DNA of 11,600 nt, taken from the NCBI GenBank assembly GCA_021736615.1, contig JAIPFN010000181.1, forward strand, positions 1 through 11,600, given 5' to 3'. Origin of the DNA: Phycisphaerae bacterium. GTDB taxonomy: Bacteria > Planctomycetota > Phycisphaerae > Sedimentisphaerales > Anaerohalosphaeraceae. Below, in pieces: positions 1 to 5,054 of this stretch (positions within the stretch are counted from its first letter, which is position 1; the number at the start of each line of letters is the position of its first letter). A program made the translations under genes and the position numbers. The notes under the pieces are model-generated. The model made no database searches. It was given only the letters and a program-made list of their open reading frames with translations, and had not been told where the DNA came from.

Positions 1-215
1 TCATCCTTATAACTAGTGCCACTATTGGTCCACGTCGACGGGTCGGCAGGATCGGGATTGGCCGTTCCAACACCATTGGTGAGCGGGGTGAAGTCGCCGG
101 CGGGATATGAATCACCCCCGCTGAATCCTGTAACGTCGACAATCGGCACTAATGCTGCGTTTGCAACTGCTGCAACTGCCAGCATTACCATTGCTGTTAA
201 CATCAACTTTTTCAT
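1..215 (-). CDS. Exported protein, N-terminal fragment
   Basis: Only the first 71 codons are in the window; the rest lies beyond base 1. The start is the ATG at 215, preceded on the minus strand by AGGGGA, a good ribosome binding site. Residues 1-20 form a clear Sec signal peptide: MKK, a hydrophobic stretch of Leu, Met, Val and Ala, and a likely signal peptidase I site after ANA. The mature part begins ALVPIVDVTGF and is rich in Gly, Pro, Asp, Thr and Ser, as in secreted or surface proteins. In planctomycetes such starts are common in proteins with a C-terminal PEP-CTERM sorting signal, but the C-terminus is not visible, so that is only a possibility. No function can be given. It is divergent from the 772 gene. 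Confidence 0.75.
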   Translation of the reverse strand, partial: MKKLMLTAMVMLAVAAVANAALVPIVDVTGFSGGDSYPAGDFTPLTNGVGTANPDPADPSTWTNSGTSYKD

Positions 216-250
216 CAAAAATCCCCTAACTGAAATTATATTGTCCAGCT

Positions 251-262
251 ATTAGTACTAAT
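251..262. promoter_or_regulatory. 12-bp perfect palindrome ATTAGTACTAAT
   Basis: The sequence is a perfect inverted repeat about 36 bases upstream of the start codon of the exported-protein gene. The distance fits an operator for that gene, next to a TATAAT (minus strand, 240-235). No regulator can be named, and a 12-bp palindrome in AT-rich DNA can arise by chance. Confidence 0.25.
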
Positions 263-630
263 TCTCAGCTGATTTTTGCACCTGGAACTGCGCATATTTC
301 ATATATAACCTATTTTAACAGGTTTAGATTGTCATTTCAAGCAAAAGTTCTGATAAATGAGTTCAAAATACCATTTTCGCCTTTACAGAATGCGGCATAT
401 AAGAATTAAGTGTTTATTTAGTAAGCATTTATGACAATTGGCATTGGTTCGTAAATAAAATGAAAAATTATATTTTTTATGTTTTTCACAGCGGTTGATT
501 GTGAGGTTTGTAATGAGTTTTGTTATTTTTGGGAATATTAGTATTTGGAGGCGAGATTTTATAGGGGTAAAATGCTGTTAAGAAAAGTTTTTTTAGAAAA
601 TTATTGTTTTTGGGGGTTTATCAGGGTTTT

Positions 631-644
631 GCTATTTAAATAGC
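631..644. promoter_or_regulatory. 14-bp perfect palindrome GCTATTTAAATAGC
   Basis: A perfect 14-bp inverted repeat followed by a T-rich run on the plus strand. It could be an operator for the gene starting at 772, or a weak AT-rich hairpin terminator. It lies about 40 bases upstream of the candidate -35 element. Confidence 0.25.
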
Positions 645-684
645 TAACTTTTTTAATTTTTTTGTGTTTTTTTGGAAAAATAAT

Positions 685-716
685 TTGCATTCATTGTTTT
701 TTGTGTTAAATTATAA
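685..716 (+). promoter_or_regulatory. Candidate sigma-70-type promoter
   Basis: TTGCAT at 685-690 is followed after 16 bases by TAAATT (707-712), within TAAATTATAA. The position, about 55-60 bases before the ATG at 772, suits a promoter for the helix-turn-helix gene. Neither hexamer is a strong match and the surrounding DNA is very AT-rich. Confidence 0.3.
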
Positions 717-771
717 GCATGTTAGATAGTTAGTTAACTTATTATTGTATTTTTGTACAGGAGGTTTTATT

Positions 772-1287
772 ATGGGTGCTCTGAAAGTTTGGGTGAATCT
801 TAATAGAATTGGCGACGACGGCAGCAAAATTGAGGTTCCGTCATTCGGCAGGGTCTTTTCGAGCAGAATTGAAATGCTGGCGAGCCGTACGGATATTCTT
901 AATACCAAAGATCGGGCGATTATGAAGATGTATCTTAAGAACGGTTTGACTTTCCGTCAGATCGCACAGGTTGCCGGAACCAACGAATCGGTTATCTCGC
1001 GGAAGATCCGTAAACTGACGTCAAAACTTATCGACGGCGAATATATTACATGCCTTCGAAACCGGGATAAATTCAACCGGGTCGAGATGGCAGTTGCGAA
1101 AGATCATTTCCTGAACGGTATGAGCCAGATGAAAATCGCTGAAAAACACGGGATGACGGTTTATTCTGCCCGGAAGCTTTTGCGGAAGATACTGAGGATT
1201 GTTGATTCGTGCGGCGGGCGGCGGGGAGCGGGGAGCGGGAGTTGTGGGTCGGTGATTTACCATGAAGAGCTTGAAGATAAGACATGA
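772..1287 (+). CDS. Double helix-turn-helix DNA-binding protein, sigma region 4-like
   Basis: The start is the ATG at 772 with AGGAGG at 759-764; an upstream TTG at 745 lies before this site and is rejected. The 171-residue product has two helix-turn-helix units. Unit 1 (about residues 46-82) runs KDRAIMKMYLKNGLTFRQIA then SVISRKIRKL, as in sigma-70 region 4. Unit 2 (about 105-142) contains FLNGMSQMKIAEKHGMTVYS then ARKLLRKI. No sigma region 2 is present, so it is more likely a transcriptional regulator, or a small DNA-recognition protein for the cassette, than a full sigma factor. Residues from about 151 to the end (RGAGSGSCG and onwards) are encoded by repeat DNA: two GGGGAGC heptamers, then a 57-bp element matching 4156-4212. 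The natural C-terminus was therefore probably near residue 148. It is the first gene of the plus-strand cassette. Confidence 0.8.
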   Translation: MGALKVWVNLNRIGDDGSKIEVPSFGRVFSSRIEMLASRTDILNTKDRAIMKMYLKNGLTFRQIAQVAGTNESVISRKIRKLTSKLIDGEYITCLRNRDKFNRVEMAVAKDHFLNGMSQMKIAEKHGMTVYSARKLLRKILRIVDSCGGRRGAGSGSCGSVIYHEELEDKT

Positions 1288-1300
1288 AGAGCATGAAGGA
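1223..1300 (+). repeat. Heptamer pair plus CATGAAG-type element inside the 3' end of the HTH gene
   Basis: GGGGAGC is present twice with a partial third copy (1223-1241). From 1242 to 1298 the DNA matches 4156-4212 at 52 of 57 positions by my alignment; both begin TTGTGGGTCGGTGATTTA and continue into CATGAAGAG-type repeats. In the second location the sequence is plainly intergenic, so here a dispersed repeat has become coding sequence up to the TGA at 1285-1287. Confidence 0.75.
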
Positions 1301-1375
1301 ATGATAAGCAAAAAAGTGTTGGAATGGAAAATGTGTGGAAGGTGTGAGTTTTTTGTTTTTTGGTAGGATTTATGC

Positions 1376-1455
1376 GGCCCTTCGGGCCTTACCCCCTATT
1401 CGGGGAATAGGGGGTTAAGTGATTTTGAAACCGCCTTCGGCGGCGGCTATTTTTT
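1376..1455 (+). promoter_or_regulatory. Three consecutive hairpins in the leader of the ABC ATPase gene
   Basis: Hairpin 1 is GGCCC-TTC-GGGCC (1376-1388). Hairpin 2 pairs 1391-1401 with 1405-1415, an 11-bp stem around a GGG loop. Hairpin 3 is CCGCC-TTC-GGCGG (1431-1443), followed by TTTTTT at 1450-1455. The T-run abuts the ribosome binding site GGGAGG (1456-1461) of the next gene. The third hairpin with its T-run has the form of an intrinsic terminator or attenuator, but the T-run starts seven bases after the stem, so function is uncertain. The rest of 1288-1375 is G/T-rich with no gene. Confidence 0.5.
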
Positions 1456-1466
1456 GGGAGGTTTTT

Positions 1467-2108
1467 ATGGGTTTGTTTGAGGTTTGCAGGGTGTTTGATT
1501 TTGACGGGGTTGTCAGCGGGCGAGGCGGGTCGGTTATGAAGATGTTCGGGCTTGACCTGGATGATGTTCGCAATCGGCGGCCTGTGCATGAGGTTAAGCT
1601 GGAACTTGAAGAAGGCGGGATATGCTTTATAACCGGACCGAGCGGCGGGGGTAAGAGCGTTATTCTGCGGGAACTTTATGCGCAGTTTGGTGACGACGAA
1701 AAGGTTATGCTGAACGAGATTTCGGCGGATCGTAACGAAAGTCTTATCGATTGTTTTGACTGCGAACTCGGCGAGGCGATGCGGGTGCTTTCCAAGGCGG
1801 GGATAAGCGACGCGTTTAACCTGCTGGAAAAACCTAAACATCTGAGCGAGGGACAGCAGTACAGGTACCGATTAGCACAGGCTCTGGCGACGGGAAAAAA
1901 AGTGATTTTCGCAGATGAGTTTTGCTCGACACTGGATCGGATCACGGCGGCGGTTGTGGCTTGCAAAACAGCGAGGTTCGCCAGGAAAGAAGGACTGACG
2001 CTGATAGTGGCGAGCAGCCATGATGATCTGCTTGCCGATATGCGGCCGGATGTTGTTGTTATTAAACGGTGCCGGGGGAAGACGGAAATCGTGAGGCGTG
2101 AGGCGTGA
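1467..2108 (+). CDS. ABC-type ATPase, COG2401-like (stand-alone ATPase half)
   Basis: The start is the ATG at 1467 with TGGGAGG six bases upstream; the open frame reaches further back but through hairpins. The 213-residue protein is a soluble nucleotide-binding domain with no membrane segment. It shows Walker A GPSGGGKS (57-64), an ABC signature LSEGQQYRYRLAQAL (126-140), Walker B KVIFADEF (145-152, with D150 and E151), D-loop STLD (154-157) and the switch His in VASSH (185). The DEFCSTLDR pattern together with LSEGQ-YRYRLA resembles COG2401, annotated as an ABC-type ATPase fused to a predicted acetyltransferase; here the acetyltransferase is the next gene. It is therefore unlikely to be a transporter ATPase. 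The last codons (VRREA, stop) are read from a GTGAGGC heptamer array. Its role in the cassette is unknown; a DNA-linked ATPase partner of the GNAT is an inference. Confidence 0.85.
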   Translation: MGLFEVCRVFDFDGVVSGRGGSVMKMFGLDLDDVRNRRPVHEVKLELEEGGICFITGPSGGGKSVILRELYAQFGDDEKVMLNEISADRNESLIDCFDCELGEAMRVLSKAGISDAFNLLEKPKHLSEGQQYRYRLAQALATGKKVIFADEFCSTLDRITAAVVACKTARFARKEGLTLIVASSHDDLLADMRPDVVVIKRCRGKTEIVRREA

Positions 2109-2209
2109 GGCGTGAGGCGTGAGCGAGTGTTGGGAGGTTTGCTTACAACTTTTTTGGGGTTTGGTTTGCTTTCGCTTTTTAACCACGGATTTCACGGATT
2201 TACACGGAT
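2091..2209 (+). repeat. Composite repeat, copy 1 (heptamers, RCAACTT box, CACGGATTT triplet)
   Basis: GTGAGGC is present four times plus GTGAG (2091-2123). Then come GAGGTTTGC and TTACAACTTTT (box at 2145-2150), a T-rich spacer ending TTTCGCTTTTT, and AACCACGGATTTCACGG continuing to 2209. The same order recurs at 3188-3305: the 20 bases around the box and the final 29 bases (2181-2209 and 3277-3305) are identical, and the 34-base spacer has the same length in both. The first 18 bases lie inside the ATPase gene and supply its stop codon. Confidence 0.85.
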
Positions 2210-2439
2210 TAAAATTAAAGATTAAAAAGCAAAAATCAAAACGACAGATTAAAAATGAAAAATTTGAATGTGGGTGTTTGGTTGAGTTTTGTTTGCAACT
2301 TTTGGAAGTTGAACCATAAAAACAGAAAAGCATAAAGCATGTGCGGGAGATTTGTTTGCAACTTATTTGGGTTTTGTTTTGAATTTTGGGGTTTTATCCC
2401 TGCGCTTGCGCTTCGGGTTTTTGTTTTGGAGGGTTTGTT
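2210..2439 (+). other. Remainder of the ATPase-GNAT gap: A-rich stretch and two RCAACTT boxes
   Basis: After the composite repeat comes an A-rich stretch (about 2210-2270), then GTTTGCAACTT at 2290-2300 and again GTTTGCAACTT at 2353-2363. Between them is GAAAAGCATAAAGCAT, also present at 4117-4132. A TGCGCTTGCGC motif at 2401-2411 with following T-runs precedes the GNAT ribosome binding site GGAGGG (2428-2433). Open frames across this stretch read only repeats and T-rich DNA and are not taken as genes. Confidence 0.55.
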
Positions 2440-3198
2440 TTGGGTTATTTGTTTGATTGTAGTGTTTTTGGCGGGCTTGTTATTGAGGAAGGTACTGCCG
2501 CTGACTGGCGGGCTCTTGCCGGGTATCATTACTGCGATGAGAAGACGCCGGCTTATAAGGCTTTGTATGTGCTTCGGGATACTCGCGGCGGGCGGGCTTG
2601 CAAGCCCTATAACGGGGTTGCCGGGGTTATTGTCTACTCTATGCCGGTTGCTAATATTCGGGGACGCAATATGGCTACCGGCGGGTATTTTACGGGGCTT
2701 GGGGATAAGGGTATGCAGCTTAAACTTATCAATAAAAACATCCGGTGTATTCGCAGAGTTGTGATCGAGCCGAGATACCGAGGAATCGGGCTTGCGGCGA
2801 AACTTGTACGCGAGACTATGCCGCTATTGGGCGTGCCGTTTATCGAGTCGCTGGCGGTTATGGGGAATTTCAATCCGTTCTTCGAGAAAGCGGGGATGGT
2901 GCCCTTTCGCAAAGGACGGGATGTGCGGGCAGCGGTATTGATCGAAGTGCTTGCGTCTGTGGGGATCGGCGAAGAATTGTTTATCGATCCGCAGAAGGTG
3001 CATGGGATGGTCGAAAAGCTCGGGCGCAACGACAGATTCTTCGTGTGCGACAGGATCGGGAAATTTGTTAAAGCGTTCGGTAAACGCGGTAAGATGGTTC
3101 ACTGCGTCGAACGGACGAAGTATGTGCTTGGGAAACTTTCTTTTTCGCCGGTTTATTATATTTGGCGGGCGGCGGACAGCGAAAGGCGTAAAGCGTGA
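2440..3198 (+). CDS. GNAT-family N-acyltransferase, partner of the ABC ATPase
   Basis: No ATG lies near the start of the homologous region. The best start is TTG at 2440, six bases after GGAGGG (2428-2433), giving 252 residues; TTG at 2449 is an alternative. The GNAT core is clear: an opening strand LVIEEGTAADWRALAGYHY, a strand GVIVYSMP, the acetyl-CoA pyrophosphate loop in VVIEPRYRGIGLAAKLVRE (loop about residues 112-119) and the end of the fold at NFNPFFEKAGM (about 143-153). About 100 further residues follow. The pattern matches the acetyltransferase half of COG2401, which fits its place behind the ATPase. The likely donor is an acyl-CoA; the acceptor is unknown, and DNA bases, by analogy with the GNAT-fold Mom protein of phage Mu, are only a hypothesis. 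The last codons and stop come from a heptamer array, as in the preceding gene. Confidence 0.8.
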   Translation: MGYLFDCSVFGGLVIEEGTAADWRALAGYHYCDEKTPAYKALYVLRDTRGGRACKPYNGVAGVIVYSMPVANIRGRNMATGGYFTGLGDKGMQLKLINKNIRCIRRVVIEPRYRGIGLAAKLVRETMPLLGVPFIESLAVMGNFNPFFEKAGMVPFRKGRDVRAAVLIEVLASVGIGEELFIDPQKVHGMVEKLGRNDRFFVCDRIGKFVKAFGKRGKMVHCVERTKYVLGKLSFSPVYYIWRAADSERRKA

Positions 3199-3305
3199 GG
3201 CGTGAGGCGTGAGGCGTGAGACGTGGGTTGAGGTTTGCTTACAACTTTTGTTAGGTTGATTTGTTTTCGCTTTTTTAACCACGGATTTCACGGATTTACA
3301 CGGAT
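3188..3305 (+). repeat. Composite repeat, copy 2
   Basis: This is the second copy of the composite at 2091-2209. A degenerate GTAAAGC is followed by three perfect GTGAGGC units, then GTGAGAC and GTGGG (3188-3226). The box ACAACTT at 3241-3247, the T-rich spacer and the CACGGATTT triplet (to 3305) follow. It overlaps the end of the GNAT gene, whose TGA at 3196-3198 sits at the same phase of the heptamer as the stop of the ATPase gene. Confidence 0.85.
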
Positions 3306-3326
3306 AAAATAGGAGAATTAGAATTA

Positions 3327-3355
3327 ACCATGAAGAGCATGAAGTACATGAAGAA
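3327..3355 (+). repeat. CATGAAG 9-bp triplet repeat
   Basis: Three units CATGAAGAG, CATGAAGTA and CATGAAGAA follow ACC. Related runs occur at 1260-1298, 4175-4212 and 4855-4899. It lies about 43 bases upstream of the ParB-like gene. Confidence 0.75.
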
Positions 3356-3397
3356 AAATAAATTAAAGGTTTTTTAGTTATTATTGGGAGAGATTTT

Positions 3398-4012
3398 ATG
3401 AATGGTCAGGTTATTGAGCGTATTGGGGTTGATTTTTTATTGGAACATCCGGGCAATCCTAACCGGATGAGTAAGAGTAATTTTCGCAAGCTTGTCGGGC
3501 ATATCAAAGAGTCGGGGGATTATGAGCCGGTTATCGTTCGGCAGCATAGTCAAAAAGAAGGGTTCTACGAGATTCTTAACGGCCATCACAGGACCAAAGC
3601 GTTGCGTGAGCTTGGGTATACGGAAATTGACTGCGTTGTCTGGGATGTTGACGATGCGCGGTCGCTTATGCTGCTTGCGACGCTTAACCGGCTTAGCGGC
3701 AAAGACGATGCCAGAAAACGGGCAGAACTGATCAATGAGCTTAGCGAACAGTTTAACATAAAAGAACTTACTAACGCCCTGCCGGAAACAAAAGAAGCAA
3801 TCGAAAAATTAAAAACGATCTCGGCGAGCGAACCGGTTTTGCAGCTTGGGGGATTTGAAATTCCGGAAACGCTTGTGTATATCGTCACGGCTGAGCAGAA
3901 AGAATTCGTTAACAAAATCGTCAACGAGGCTATCGAGCCGGATAAAGGGGCCAACGATGCGGAGCGAAGGGCGTGGGCTTTGGTTGAGATACTTCGGTTT
4001 GCTAAGGTTTAA
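3398..4012 (+). CDS. ParB-like protein (ParB/sulfiredoxin fold)
   Basis: The ATG at 3398 follows GGGAGAG at a suitable distance. The 204-residue protein begins with a ParB N-terminal domain: LLEHPGNPNRMSKSNFRKLV (14-33), PVIVRQH (44-50), the nucleotide-binding signature GHHRTKA (62-68, the GxHRxxA of ParB), LRELGYTEIDCVVWD (69-83) and LNRLSGKDD (96-104), which matches the third conserved ParB block. The central ParB helix-turn-helix and the dimerisation domain are not evident; the C-terminal ~55 residues (FEIPETLVYIVTAEQKEFV and on) resemble the tails of phage-borne ParB-domain proteins. It is probably not a chromosome partition ParB: no parA or parS is visible and it sits between the GNAT and terminase genes. 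A CTP-dependent or DNA-handling role in the cassette is inference. Confidence 0.85.
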   Translation: MNGQVIERIGVDFLLEHPGNPNRMSKSNFRKLVGHIKESGDYEPVIVRQHSQKEGFYEILNGHHRTKALRELGYTEIDCVVWDVDDARSLMLLATLNRLSGKDDARKRAELINELSEQFNIKELTNALPETKEAIEKLKTISASEPVLQLGGFEIPETLVYIVTAEQKEFVNKIVNEAIEPDKGANDAERRAWALVEILRFAKV

Positions 4013-4031
4013 AAACAGCGGTGCGTGTTTT

Positions 4032-4212
4032 GTGGAATGCTGTTTACAACTTTTGTGAGTTGGGCTTGTTTTCTTTTTTTGCCACAGAGGACACAGAGGA
4101 ACACAGAGAAAAAAGAGAAAAGCATAAAGCATTTTTGGAATGCTGCTTGCAACTTTTGTGGGTCGGTGATTTAACATGAAGAGATTGAAGAAAAGACATG
4201 AAGGACATGAAG
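4032..4212 (+). repeat. Two RCAACTT units, CACAGAGGA triplet and CATGAAG element
   Basis: The GGAATGCTG-TTACAACTTTTGTG unit is repeated about 103 bases later as GGAATGCTG-TTGCAACTTTTGTG. Between them CACAGAGGA, CACAGAGGAA and CACAGAG follow GC, in the same three-unit layout as the CACGGATTT and CATGAAG repeats. Bases 4156-4212 match the tail of the helix-turn-helix gene. Confidence 0.75.
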
Positions 4213-4234
4213 ATTAAAAAAATATGGGTATTTT

Positions 4235-4311
4235 GTAGAGTACTGTTTACAACTTTTGTGGGTTTTTGGGATTATCGAGTCTGATCGGGCAGCTTGCGCT
4301 GCCGCGCTTTT
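4235..4311 (+). repeat. RCAACTT-hairpin element, copy 1
   Basis: TACTGTTTACAACTTTTGTG is followed by a stretch ending in a hairpin GGCAGC-TTGC-GCTGCC (4288-4303) and GCGCTTTT. Bases 4274-4311 are identical to 4968-5005 (38 bases). The stem plus T-run could act as a terminator upstream of the terminase small-subunit gene. Confidence 0.8.
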
Positions 4312-4395
4312 ATATGCTGACTTGGGTTCGTCCAGCAGCACAGATGGTAAATGTAATTAGTGTCAGGTATTAAAGATTTGAAAGGGTTTATGGTT

Positions 4396-4827
4396 ATGGG
4401 AAAGTTTAAGAGGGGCGGCGTTAAGAAGCTTAATAAGAAACAGTTGGATGTTATTGACGATCTTTTTGAGTGCAACGGTAATGAAAGCGAAGTTATAAAA
4501 AAACATAAGGTAAGCATTGCTATCTATCGCAAGTGGCTGGCGGATAAAAATTTTACGGATGAGCTTGAGTTCAGGCTTGAGTCGGCGAGGCGGCAAGGCA
4601 ATTTGATCATCGCTAAATTTACACCGGCGGCAGCGGTAAACCTGGTCAGGCTTACCGAATCGGACAAAGAAGAAACGTCACGGAAGGCGTGCCTGGACGT
4701 CATGTCACACCCCGGGGAGAAAAATGCTCCGAAAAAAGAGAGCGAAAGCGTTTGCGAAAATATAAGTGCTGAAAAGGCGGAAAAGATGCTTGCTGTACTC
4801 GCTAAAGAAGACCGAGGGGATAAATGA
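4396..4827 (+). CDS. Terminase small subunit-like DNA-binding protein
   Basis: The frame opens with GTG at 4360, but AAAGGG at 4381-4386 points to ATG 4396 (nine-base spacer); ATG 4390 is also possible. The 143-residue product carries an N-terminal helix-turn-helix (about residues 13-50): KLNKKQLDVIDDLF, NESEVIKKHKVSIAIYRKWL. This is followed by KNFTDELEFRLESARR, the pattern of small terminase subunits and phBC6A51-type helix-turn-helix proteins. A helical region AAAVNLVRLTESDKEETSRKA then leads to a charged tail. In phages such proteins recognise DNA and load it onto the large terminase. The assignment is supported by the large-subunit gene 227 bases downstream. Sequence similarity among small terminases is low, so naming relies partly on context. 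Confidence 0.7.
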   Translation: MGKFKRGGVKKLNKKQLDVIDDLFECNGNESEVIKKHKVSIAIYRKWLADKNFTDELEFRLESARRQGNLIIAKFTPAAAVNLVRLTESDKEETSRKACLDVMSHPGEKNAPKKESESVCENISAEKAEKMLAVLAKEDRGDK

Positions 4828-4854
4828 TTATTAGTTTCGTTGGGCGTTTTTTTT

Positions 4855-4899
4855 ACCATGAAAGACATGAAGGGATACATGAAGAACATGAAGGGATGA
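4855..4899 (+). repeat. CATGAAG-type repeat between the terminase genes
   Basis: ACC is followed by CATGAAAGA, CATGAAGGGATA, CATGAAGAA and CATGAAGGGATG, four imperfect 9-12 bp units. It is the longest of the CATGAAG runs in the window. Confidence 0.75.
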
Positions 4900-4934
4900 A
4901 ATATTTAAAAAACGCACATGGTATTTTGTTGGGT

Positions 4935-5008
4935 TCGGCTTACAACTTTTGTGAGTTTTTTTGGATAATCGAGTCTGATCGGGCAGCTTGCGCTGCCGCG
5001 CTTTTGTT
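4935..5008 (+). repeat. RCAACTT-hairpin element, copy 2
   Basis: Box TTACAACTTTTGTG at 4940-4953 is followed by the hairpin GGCAGC-TTGC-GCTGCC (4982-4997) and GCGCTTTTGTTTG. It ends about 33 bases before the ribosome binding site of the large terminase gene. The 38 bases at 4968-5005 are identical to copy 1, and the spacer between box and hairpin differs by one base in length. Confidence 0.8.
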
Positions 5009-5054
5009 TGGGTATTTTTGATATTGAAATTTTTAAAGATTGGAGGTATATGTG

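Larger units (their letters stand above)
216..771. other. AT-rich divergent intergenic region (556 bp)
   Basis: This gap separates the exported-protein gene (minus) from the helix-turn-helix gene (plus). No credible ORF or RNA gene was found. It is strongly A+T rich with T-runs on the plus strand from about 570. It holds two perfect palindromes (251-262 and 631-644) and a weak promoter-like pair near 685-716. Unlike the gaps inside the cassette, it lacks the RCAACTT, CATGAAG and heptamer repeats. Confidence 0.6.
4013..4395 (+). other. ParB-terminase gap (383 bp), repeat-filled
   Basis: No gene is seen. In order it holds GTGGAATGCTGTTTACAACTT (box at 4046), a CACAGAGGA triplet (4082-4107), GAAAAGCATAAAGCAT (4117-4132), TGGAATGCTGCTTGCAACTT (box at 4149), the 57-bp element 4156-4212, and the hairpin element 4249-4311. 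The last 50 bases before the terminase start show no clear motif. Confidence 0.7.

Noticed and set aside
1021..1311. Minus-strand open frames opposite the helix-turn-helix gene
   Set aside because: Shadows of the coding strand with no start signals or recognisable domains.
1467..2108. ABC transporter ATPase
   Set aside because: No permease gene or membrane segment is nearby, and its motifs fit the COG2401 pattern with an adjacent GNAT.
2339..2764. 141-residue hydrophobic open frame resembling a membrane protein
   Set aside because: It overlaps the GNAT frame, which carries conserved motifs; the hydrophobicity comes from reading T-rich repeat DNA and an off-frame of the GNAT gene.
3398..4012. 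Chromosomal or plasmid partition ParB
   Set aside because: No ParA, parS-like site or ParB helix-turn-helix and dimer domains are visible; the neighbours point to a phage-type ParB-fold protein.
1223..4899. Regularly spaced repeats as a CRISPR array
   Set aside because: Repeats are of different families, directly tandem or separated by genes, with no constant repeat and unique spacer pattern and no cas genes.
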